This document shows, in pieces, positions 17,672 to 25,107 of a stretch of DNA of 64,000 nt. Under the pieces are notes generated by a model, which was not told where the DNA came from, searched no databases, and saw only the letters and a program-made list of their open reading frames with translations. Within the stretch, counting starts at the first letter, position 1. Each line of letters opens with the position of its first letter. The DNA is taken from positions 558,001 to 622,000 of the forward strand of contig NZ_CP107905.1 of NCBI RefSeq assembly GCF_036014015.1, in the 5' to 3' direction. This stretch comes from Streptomyces sp. NBC_00457 (GTDB taxonomy: Bacteria > Actinomycetota > Actinomycetes > Streptomycetales > Streptomycetaceae). Position numbers and translations under genes: made by a program.

Positions 17672-17749
17672 ACACCGTGCGGAACCCCGGCTACGGGGCC
17701 GCCAGGTCGGGTGCCCGGGCCGTGGCACCAGGTGATGCCCCGTGGGCTG

Positions 17750-17778
17750 TGTCACAGGATCCGTGCCTGCTCGGTCAG
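17750..17778 (+). promoter_or_regulatory. ECF41-type promoter of the sigma gene at 17873
   Basis: Plus strand: TGTCACA (17750-17756), 16 bases, GGTCAG (17773-17778). Divergent from the WhiB-like promoter, with 78 bases between the two -35 elements. Confidence 0.72.
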
Positions 17779-17872
17779 ACAGATTGAGCCGAGCGATGAA
17801 AGAGGTGTGCCGTGCGCGAGTACTCAGCCATCGGCCGCGGCGGCCCTGCTGCCGTCCGGGGGAGGCCGGCGT

Positions 17873-18844
17873 ATGGATGATGTCGGGGCGGTGCCGATCG
17901 GTGAGCTGGTCGAGGAACGCCGGTATCTGCTGGATGTCGCCTACTGGATGCTGGGCAGCGCTGGTGCCGCGGAGGCCGTGGTGGGTGATGCCTACCGCCG
18001 GTGGTACGGGTTGTCCGATACCGCGCGGGCAGAGATCGTAGTGCCCCGGTTGTGGCTTGCCAGGACGGTGGGCGGGATCTGTCTGGGGCGGCTGGCTTCT
18101 CCTGGCCGTCATGCGGCCAGCCTGAGTCCGACGGGCCTGAGTGCGACGGGCCTGCGTACGGTTGGCCGCCAGGACGAGGGCGACCGCGGGCCGGGGCGTG
18201 GCACGGGGGCCGGGGCGGGGAGCGAGGGCGCTCAGCAAGGACTGGGGGCGGAGATCAGTCGGGTTCTGCTGAGTGCGCTGGATTCGCTGTCGCCGGCCGA
18301 GCGGGCGGCGTTCGTACTCAGTGACGTCTTCGGGATGGCTCCAGGTGCGGTCGCGGACATCGTGGGACGCGGTGAGCCCGAATGCGCCGAACTCGCCGAC
18401 CGGGCCCGGCACAGTCTTCGGCTGCGACGTTCGCGTTCCACGTCGCCGAGCGACCACGACGCCCTGGCCCGCGCCGTTCGTGAGGCGTGTGTGAGCGGGG
18501 ACGCCGAACTGCTGGCGTCGCTGCTGTGCCGGGATGTCACCGCGTTCTTCGACGGCGGCGGCAAGGTCCGGGCACTGGCCCGGCCCGTCCACGGCAGTCG
18601 GCGGGTTGCCCGCAGCCTGCTCACCCTGCTGGCCCAGCGCCCGCGCACCACACTCGCCACCCACCCGGTCAACGGCGCCATCGGTCTCGTCGCCCGTTAC
18701 GGTCGAGAGGTCGCCGCCGTCATCAGCCTCGGCGTCGCCGACCACCAGGTCGTACAGGTCTGGGTCGTCCTCAACCCCGACAAACTCCGCCCTTGGAACC
18801 ACCCAACCGCCCATGGTGCCCCTGGCCCACACCAGAGCCCGTGA
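17873..18844 (+). CDS. ECF41-type sigma factor with degenerate sigma-2 region
   Basis: 323 residues. The N-terminal part (ELVEERRYLLDVAYWMLGSAGAAEAVVGDAYRRWYG) looks like sigma-2 but lacks the usual DAEDVVQE acidic core. The WLPEP linker motif is replaced by an 85-135 Gly/Ala/Thr-rich insert. Sigma-4 (LDSLSPAERAAFVLSDVFGMAPGAVADIVG) and the SnoaL-like extension are well kept, with DGGGK near 228-231 and NPDKLR near 301-306. It may be a sigma factor of altered specificity or a sigma-like regulator. The ATG at 17873 has GGGGGAGG seven bases upstream; an in-frame GTG lies about 70 bases earlier. An ECF41-type promoter suggests control by a related sigma factor. Confidence 0.8.
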   Translation: MDDVGAVPIGELVEERRYLLDVAYWMLGSAGAAEAVVGDAYRRWYGLSDTARAEIVVPRLWLARTVGGICLGRLASPGRHAASLSPTGLSATGLRTVGRQDEGDRGPGRGTGAGAGSEGAQQGLGAEISRVLLSALDSLSPAERAAFVLSDVFGMAPGAVADIVGRGEPECAELADRARHSLRLRRSRSTSPSDHDALARAVREACVSGDAELLASLLCRDVTAFFDGGGKVRALARPVHGSRRVARSLLTLLAQRPRTTLATHPVNGAIGLVARYGREVAAVISLGVADHQVVQVWVVLNPDKLRPWNHPTAHGAPGPHQSP

Positions 18845-18895
18845 CCGCGGCAAGGCAGCTGATCGCAAGGCGACGGTAGGTCCTGACGCACCGGC

Positions 18896-19828
18896 TCACC
18901 GCACGGGGTCGGCGTCTTCCGAAGCGGTCGCGAAACGGGAACGCGACTCGAGAAGCGCGGCGATCTTGCTCGGGCTGAACACCCACATCAACTGGTGGAT
19001 GCCTTCCCTCGAGGCGGCCATCGCCATGAAGGCGATGGCTTGGCCGTCTCGGTAGAGCAGCGCACCCGTGGAGCCGTTGGCGTCGACCAGCTTGGCCTCC
19101 GCCTCTCGCCAGAAAACCGGATAGGTGACCATCTTCGCCACATGTGCACGGCCCAGCACGGGTATACGAGCACAGCCCCGCATACCGTTCCCGTCGGACA
19201 GACTGACGACATCGGGGGTGAGGAGGGCCTCAAGCGAAGCCACATCCCCCGTTTGAGCCGCCGAGACGAAGGCACTGAGAAGGCGTCGGTGCTCCGCCGT
19301 GTCCACGCTCTCCCGCGGCTCGTCCGACAGACGCTTGCGAGCGCGGCTCACGATCTTCCGTACGTTGACGAGGCTGAGCTGAAGGATCTCGGCGATCTCG
19401 GGGTAGGCGTAATCGAACGCCTCGCGCAGGACGTACGCAGCGCGCTCCGTGGGGCTGAGCTTCTCCAGCACCAACAGCAGCGCCAATTCAAGGGCTTCCG
19501 CACGCTGCGCACCCAGCTCCGGATCCGAGCTCGTGTCGACGGGTTCGGGCAGCCACGGCCCTATGTACGTCTCCCGACGCACACGCGCGGACTGTGCGAC
19601 GTTGATGGCCAGTCGGGTCGTCGCACTCGAAAGGAAGGCGACCGGGCTGACCACCACGGAACGGTCGGTGTTCTGCCAGCGCAGCCACACTTCCTGAACC
19701 ACGTCTTCGGCCTCGACCACGCTGCCGAGCACACGGTAGGCGATGCCGAAGAGACGCCTCCGACACTGCAGAAAAACGGAAACGGCCTCTTCCAGGTCAC
19801 TCGTCGTGGGGGACGGCTCGACATCCAT
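18896..19828 (-). CDS. ECF41-type sigma factor, probably autoregulated
   Basis: A 310-residue complete ECF41-like factor: sigma-2 at residues 15-85 (AEDVVQEVWLRWQ), linker motif YIGPWLPEP at 88-96, sigma-4 at 115-170 (LSPTERAAYVLREAFDYAYPEIAEIL), then a SnoaL-like extension containing DGNGMRG in the DGGGK position and FSPSKI near the NPDKL position. The ATG at 19828 gives family-like spacing; an upstream in-frame ATG at 19969 would add 47 residues. An exact ECF41-type promoter at 20047-20075 predicts autoregulation, and a strong hairpin lies in the leader. It is convergent with the sigma gene ending at 18844. Confidence 0.88.
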   Translation of the reverse strand: MDVEPSPTTSDLEEAVSVFLQCRRRLFGIAYRVLGSVVEAEDVVQEVWLRWQNTDRSVVVSPVAFLSSATTRLAINVAQSARVRRETYIGPWLPEPVDTSSDPELGAQRAEALELALLLVLEKLSPTERAAYVLREAFDYAYPEIAEILQLSLVNVRKIVSRARKRLSDEPRESVDTAEHRRLLSAFVSAAQTGDVASLEALLTPDVVSLSDGNGMRGCARIPVLGRAHVAKMVTYPVFWREAEAKLVDANGSTGALLYRDGQAIAFMAMAASREGIHQLMWVFSPSKIAALLESRSRFATASEDADPVR

Positions 19829-19975
19829 AGTCCTGCGGTCTCCGTTCCTGCGGTCGCAATCGTCTAAGGGCGTGACCACGTGGCGGCTGCTCGGGGCGGC
19901 CGGATCTGACGCCTGGTACATGAGCACGCTTCGGGATGCCGCGATACGGCCGGGTGTCGTGGGCCGCATGGTTTG

Positions 19976-19998
19976 ACGGGGTCCTTGGAGGACCCCGT
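19976..19998. other. hairpin in the leader of the ECF41 gene
   Basis: A perfect 9-bp stem (19976-19984 with 19990-19998) and a 5-base loop, between the promoter at 20047 and the start at 19828. It abuts the alternative start at 19969, and the AAGGA in the loop/stem could be a sequestered ribosome-binding site. It could act as an attenuator or translational control element. Confidence 0.5.
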
Positions 19999-20046
19999 GT
20001 CGCTGAAAGTCACGGCTGCTCCCATCACGTCTCCCTCATAAGACAT

Positions 20047-20075
20047 AAGACAAGGGTCGGATCGGTTCTGTGACA
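20047..20075 (-). promoter_or_regulatory. ECF41-type promoter of the ECF41 gene
   Basis: Minus strand: TGTCACA (20075-20069), 16 bases, TGTCTT (20052-20047). Confidence 0.75.
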
Positions 20076-20209
20076 GGGTTGGGGCAGCGGAATTCCGCCG
20101 ACCGCCTTCACAACGACCGGCTTCGGCCAGACACACACCGCCTGCACGTACGCGCCGCGCGTCGTGAAGACGCCGGCCCCTGGGTGGTTCGGCGCCGTGC
20201 GCCAGTGGT

Positions 20210-20551
20210 TCAGCGCAGCGATTCCACGATGACCACGCACAGGCCGATCATCGTCACGGTGATCAGGGTCATGGTGGTCAGCGTGCCTCTCAGCCATCGC
20301 CGGATGCGGACACGGTGTTGCTCCTCGACCATGGTCAGGCTGTCGGTGATGTGCTCTGTCACCATGTGGGCGACGTAGGCCTGTTCCTCGAGATACCACC
20401 GCTCGATGTCCGTCTTCTGCTCCCGGTTGAGCCCAGGTGCCCGTGCGGTGAAGTCCGCCACGCGCTGGCGCGCCGCTTGCAGATGGGCTTCTTCGTACAG
20501 GAAGTTCCCAATGTCGATCAGGCCGCGCTCGGCCTCTTCCCTCGCGTCCAT
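20210..20551 (-). CDS. small tail-anchored membrane protein
   Basis: 113 residues. A charged helical soluble part (residues 1-85, e.g. REEAERGLIDIGNFLYEEAHLQAARQRVADF) precedes a single hydrophobic helix at the extreme C-terminus (LTTMTLITVTMIGLCVVIVESLR), so a C-tail-anchored topology is likely. No family is recognised. The ATG at 20551 (MDAREEA) has GGAG seven bases upstream; ATG 20572 has no ribosome-binding site. It has its own ECF41-type promoter back-to-back with that of the cation ATPase, suggesting a paired membrane function. Confidence 0.65.
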   Translation of the reverse strand: MDAREEAERGLIDIGNFLYEEAHLQAARQRVADFTARAPGLNREQKTDIERWYLEEQAYVAHMVTEHITDSLTMVEEQHRVRIRRWLRGTLTTMTLITVTMIGLCVVIVESLR

Positions 20552-20672
20552 GACGTGCTCCAGGTGAAGCATGAGGCCCGGTCGCGGCGAGACAGGATCC
20601 GGGCGGGTCGAATGCCGGGGCGTACGGCGGATCCCTCCAGGTGCCGCTGAGAAACTCTTCCCTCACACGAAA

Positions 20673-20701
20673 TGGACCGGACAGCCCGCCCGTCTGTGAC
20701 A
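20673..20701 (-). promoter_or_regulatory. ECF41-type promoter of the small membrane protein gene
   Basis: Minus strand: TGTCACA (20701-20695), 16 bases, GGTCCA (20678-20673). Confidence 0.68.
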
Positions 20702-20749
20702 CACACCGGGCCCACCCGTCCGTGGCACACCTCGAACCGGCACCCTGCG

Positions 20750-20778
20750 TGTCACACCCTCGCCTTGTGCCCGGTCAT
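20750..20778 (+). promoter_or_regulatory. ECF41-type promoter of the cation ATPase gene
   Basis: Plus strand: TGTCACA (20750-20756), 16 bases, GGTCAT (20773-20778), 58 bases before the ATG at 20837. The following ACGGGTG matches the same position at the esterase (AAGGGTG) and decayed-copy (ATGGGTG) promoters. Confidence 0.78.
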
Positions 20779-20836
20779 ACGGGTGTCCTACGTGTGGCAG
20801 CGGCCCATGTGCCCGCCGGCCCAAGGAGTGCGCTGA

Positions 20837-23575
20837 ATGACCGAGCCCATCACCAAACCCATCACCGAACCCGCGGCGGAGACGGCCGACCGCGCACCCG
20901 CCGCTGAGCCGGACGCCTATCGGCAGGCTCCCGACCAGGTGGCGGAACGGCTCGGCGTCGACCCGGGGGCGGGGCTGAGCACACGGCAGGTCTCCGAGCG
21001 CGCGGCGGTCCACGGCGCCAATCAGCTGTCCGAACCGGCCCGACGCCCGCAGTGGCTGAAGTTCCTGGACCAGTTCCGCAACTGGCTCATCCTCATCCTG
21101 CTGATCGCCGCCGTGGTGGCCGGAGCTATCGGTGACATCAGCGACGCAGTAGTGATCACCGTCGTACTGCTGATCAACGCCACGCTCGGTTACTGGCAGG
21201 AGCGACGTGCCGAGCGCAGTCTGGAGGCACTGCGCCGGATGCTGGTGCCCACGGCCAGGGTTCGCCGCGACGGCACGGAGCAGGTGGTGGAGGCGCGGCT
21301 CCTCGTACCAGGAGACGTGGTTCTGCTGGAGGCGGGCGACCGCGTACCGGCCGACGGTCGGCTGACCGTCGCGGAGACGGTCGAGGTGGCCGAGGCTGCC
21401 CTGACCGGTGAGTCCCAGCCGGTTGCCAAGAGTGTGACAACCTTCGATCACACCTCGATCACCTCGGTGCCGCTCGCCGAACGCACAACCATGCTGTTCA
21501 TGAACACCGCGCTGACCCGGGGCCGGGCCGAGATGATCGTCACGGCCACCGGGATGCGCACGGAACTCGGCGCCATCGCCGAGGCGTTGCGCACCGGGAC
21601 GGAGCCGCCCACCCCGCTCCAGGTCCAACTGGACAGCCTGGGCCGGCGGCTGGCGCTACTGAGCGGAGTCGCGGTCGTCGCCTATGCCCTGAGCGCGCTG
21701 GTCCGTGGTGAGTCGCTCTCGGACGTCGCACTGCAGGCCGTGGCCCTCGCCGTCGCCGCGATCCCCGAAGGCCTGCCCGCCGTACTGGCACTGACGCTGG
21801 CACTCGGTGTACACCGTATGGCGCGTCGCGGTGCCATCGTCAAACGACTGGCCTCGGTGGAGTCGCTCGGCGCTGCCACGGTCGTGTGCAGCGACAAGAC
21901 CGGCACGCTCACCCTCAACGAGATGACCGCACGGATCTTGTGGACCGCGGGCAGGCTCTACGACGTCACCGGGGAGGGGTACGGAACGGCGGGCGCCATC
22001 CGCATCCATGGCACGGAAGACGCCTCTGCACCCGACGATCTCCATGACGCGGTGCTTCCCTTCGCCCTGTGCAACGACGCACACGTGTCCGGCGGCGTCT
22101 TCATCGGTGACCCGACGGAAGCCGCACTGGTCGTCCTGGCGGCCAAGGCCGGTGTGGACGCCGACTGGCTGCGTTCGGAGCTGCCCCGCGCGGGCGAGCT
22201 GCCCTTCGACGGGGCCACCAAGTACATGGCCACCTTCCACACCGAACCAGACGGCCGCACCCGCGTCCACGTCAAGGGCGCGGTCGATGTCCTGCTGGAC
22301 ATGTGCACCGACGTGCTCACGGAGGACGGTGTGCGGGCCCTCGACGAACGGCACAGGGACGAGCTCCTCGCCGTGACGGGCCAACTCGGCGGCAGCGGAC
22401 TTCGGGTGCTGGGCGCGGCCACCGCCCTGATGGACGGCACACCGAGCGCGTTCACTCCGGCCGCGCTGCCCGGCCTGACCCTGGTGTCGGTCGCCGGGAT
22501 CGCCGACCCGCCCCGCCCGCAGGCACGGGAAGCGATGGCGCTGTGCCGCACGGCGGGCGTGGCCGTCAAGATGATCACCGGTGACCATGCCGACACGGCG
22601 GCGGCCATCGCCCGCGAGCTGTACATCGACGGCGATGTCGTGACAGGGGCCGAACTGGACCGGATGACCGAGCAACAACTCGCCGAGCGCATCGATGACA
22701 TCGGTGTGTTCGCCCGGGTCGCCCCGGAGCACAAGGTGGTGATCGTGCGGACGCTGACGAACCGGGGGCACATAGTCGCGATGACCGGTGACGGTGTCAA
22801 TGACGCGGCAGCGCTCCGGGCCGCCCACATCGGCGTGGCCATGGGCATCACGGGTACGGACGTGGCCAAGGAAGCCGCCGATGTCGTCCTCACCGACGAC
22901 GACTTCTCCACGATCGTGCAGGCCGTCCACGAAGGCCGCGCCATCTACGCCAACATCGTCAAGTTCGTCCGCTTCCAGCTGTCCACCAACATCGGCGCGA
23001 TTCTGACGCTGCTCAGCGCCTCTCTCGCCGGTCTGCCCTCACCGCTCACGGCGGCCCAACTGCTGTGGGTCAACATCATCATGGACGGTCCACCCGCGAT
23101 GGCCCTGGCCGTCGACCCCGCCCGTGACGATGTGATGCGCCATCCGCCGCGCGACCCGGGTGAGCGCATCCTGAACGCCCGCCGCCTCCTCGCCATCGGC
23201 TGGGCCGGTGCGGTCATGGCCCTGGGCACGGTGACGCTCTTCGCCATCGCCCGCTCCCACGTCGGGCCGGACACCGCCGTGACCATGGCGTTCACCACGT
23301 TCGTACTGTTCCAGCCATTCAACGCGCTCAGTGCCCGCGCGGACGGTGGCACGCTGCTGGGCCGACACCAGTTCCGCAACCGCGCGCTGTGGCTGTGCCT
23401 GGCCGGCGTCCTCGTCGTACAGGTCGCCGTCGTCCAACTGCCCTGGGCGCAGGCGGTCTTCGGGACCGTGCCGCTGACCGCGACCCAATGGGCTCTCTGT
23501 CTGGGCACCGCGTCCACCGTCCTCCTCGCCGAACTCGCCGTGCGCACCGCACGGTCGGCGCTGGGCGACAGGTAA
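20837..23575 (+). CDS. P-type cation-transporting ATPase (PacL/CtpF class)
   Basis: A 912-residue P-type ATPase. It has an N-terminal cation-ATPase domain, actuator TGES motif, PEGLPA in the ion-binding M4 helix, phosphorylation site DKTGTLT, nucleotide-domain KGA, MITGDH and the hinge MTGDGVNDA. The C-terminal transmembrane bundle contains NIIMDGPPAMAL. Motifs fit type II (Ca2+ or Na+/K+-like) pumps rather than heavy-metal types, since no N-terminal CxxC or CPC is present. It exports or imports cations across the plasma membrane using ATP. The ATG at 20837 follows AAGGAG. It is driven by an ECF41-type promoter and divergent from a tail-anchored protein with the same promoter. Confidence 0.92.
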   Translation: MTEPITKPITEPAAETADRAPAAEPDAYRQAPDQVAERLGVDPGAGLSTRQVSERAAVHGANQLSEPARRPQWLKFLDQFRNWLILILLIAAVVAGAIGDISDAVVITVVLLINATLGYWQERRAERSLEALRRMLVPTARVRRDGTEQVVEARLLVPGDVVLLEAGDRVPADGRLTVAETVEVAEAALTGESQPVAKSVTTFDHTSITSVPLAERTTMLFMNTALTRGRAEMIVTATGMRTELGAIAEALRTGTEPPTPLQVQLDSLGRRLALLSGVAVVAYALSALVRGESLSDVALQAVALAVAAIPEGLPAVLALTLALGVHRMARRGAIVKRLASVESLGAATVVCSDKTGTLTLNEMTARILWTAGRLYDVTGEGYGTAGAIRIHGTEDASAPDDLHDAVLPFALCNDAHVSGGVFIGDPTEAALVVLAAKAGVDADWLRSELPRAGELPFDGATKYMATFHTEPDGRTRVHVKGAVDVLLDMCTDVLTEDGVRALDERHRDELLAVTGQLGGSGLRVLGAATALMDGTPSAFTPAALPGLTLVSVAGIADPPRPQAREAMALCRTAGVAVKMITGDHADTAAAIARELYIDGDVVTGAELDRMTEQQLAERIDDIGVFARVAPEHKVVIVRTLTNRGHIVAMTGDGVNDAAALRAAHIGVAMGITGTDVAKEAADVVLTDDDFSTIVQAVHEGRAIYANIVKFVRFQLSTNIGAILTLLSASLAGLPSPLTAAQLLWVNIIMDGPPAMALAVDPARDDVMRHPPRDPGERILNARRLLAIGWAGAVMALGTVTLFAIARSHVGPDTAVTMAFTTFVLFQPFNALSARADGGTLLGRHQFRNRALWLCLAGVLVVQVAVVQLPWAQAVFGTVPLTATQWALCLGTASTVLLAELAVRTARSALGDR

Positions 23576-23628
23576 TCGCGCGGGGGCCAGTGGGCAGGTC
23601 GGGCTGGGGTCGCTGCTTGGTAGCACCA

Positions 23629-23934
23629 TCAGCCCCGCCGGACCGCCCCGAGCTGGGCCCGGTGCCGGCCGTGGGGGAAGGAGCCGAGCCGCAAGGTGCC
23701 CTGGTCGAGCGCGGTGAAGGAGTCCAGGTCGGCCTGCGCGGCGCGGAGTTCCCGGCGGATGGCCTGACCGCGTTCGGCCAGCGCGGCACCCGCCAGCGTG
23801 GGGCGGGCACCACGCGGCAGCCGATCGATCAAGGGCTGCCCGGCCTCCTGCTCCAGCAGGAACGTCTGCTGGGAGGCGGCGGAGGTGGTCATGCCGAGGG
23901 CTCCCGCCGCAGCGGTGAGTGAAACGCACGGCAT
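23629..23934 (-). pseudogene. truncated LysR-family regulator
   Basis: The frame begins inside the helix-turn-helix (SLTAAAGALGMTTSAASQQTFLLEQEAGQPLIDR) and ends a few residues into the effector domain (LGSFPHGRHR). About 15 N-terminal residues and most of the C-terminal domain are missing. The 5' break coincides with the start of the IS701-like remnant near 23.95 kb, so insertion probably removed the start. Confidence 0.7.
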
Positions 23935-23989
23935 CTCTAAATGTGGTTGCGTTGGATCTTGGGGCTGCTCAGCTAGATGGCGGGGTGCC

Positions 23990-25020
23990 TGCGGCCGTAG
24001 GTACGACCACCGTGATCACGAACGTTGTGACGGAGTTTCAGGCCAGGTGGCAGTGGAGGCCGCCATGGCCGAGCGGGAGTGGACGGCGGCGTTGGGGGCG
24101 GTGACCGAGGATGTCGCGGACTGCTTCGAGCGCCGTGAACCACGCGCTGTGGCCCAGGAGATGACCGAGGCGATGCTGGTGGAGCTGGACACGCGGAACT
24201 GCTGGACGCTCGCCCATGCCTTCGGCCACCGCGGGCCTCACCGACTACAGCACTGCTCTCCCGCGCCGCCGTCGGCCATGACCGGGCCCGGGTCGCCGCC
24301 TGGGCGACCGGTGAACTCACCGATCGGGACGTGGTGTAAGTCGTGGACGAGACCGGGGACGAGAAGTCCTTTACGGACTGCGTCGGCGCGGCCCGCCAAT
24401 ACTCCGCAGACTGGGCGTTATGGGCCTGTGCCAGGTCGCCGTCCACCTCACCTACGCGAGCCGGCACGGGCACGCTCCGATCGGCCGGGCCCTGTACCTC
24501 AGCGCCGAGTGGGCCGCCGACGAGGAACGACGCCTGTTCACCGGTGTCCCCGACGGGCACAAGCCCGGGCACGCCACCTTTCTGGTCCGCCGCCACCGCG
24601 ACACCCGTGAGCTCTCCATCTACTGCTCCACTCCGCCACTCCCATCACCCTGGCTGATCTTGTGGGCGTGGTGTGCCGCGGGTGGCGCGTCGAGGAGGAC
24701 TTCCACACTGCCGAGGGCGTCTGCGGCCTCACCCAGGGCCAGACCACCTGCTGGACCTTCTGGATGCGCCGGACTTTGATCAGCATGCTCGCCGACGTCC
24801 TGGCCGTCACCCGCGTCCGCACCACCACGGCCACCACCGGCAGCGAGCTCGCCCCACCCAGCGGCCGGAACTGTTCCAACCCCTGAGGATCACCGCCCTG
24901 CCCCGCACCCGACGCGACCGCGACCACTTCCTGCACTGGTTCGCGTGGCACCACCACCAGCGCCAAGCGGCCGATACCCACCGGAGATGGAACAACATCA
25001 CCGCCGCCACAACCACCTGA
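23990..25020 (+). mobile_element. decayed IS701-family transposase
   Basis: Homology is spread over shifting frames. MAEREWTAALGAVTEDVADCFERREPR starts near 24064; VVDETGDEKS (the first catalytic Asp region, DETG) is near 24344; VGLCQVAVHLTYASRHGHAPIGRALYLSAEWAADEERR is at about 24420-24540; LADLVGVVCRGWRVEEDFHTAEGVCGL and the final WFAWHHHQRQAADTHRRW end near 25018. At least three frameshifts and a deletion of the central catalytic part show that it is inactive. No terminal inverted repeats could be fixed by eye. Confidence 0.75.
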
Positions 25021-25107
25021 CCAGCCACGATGCCCTACCGATCAAGAACTACAGCTGCCGCGGCTGAGCCGAATTTGGTTCTTGCTACGCTTGCGCGGGC
25101 GGTGGCG

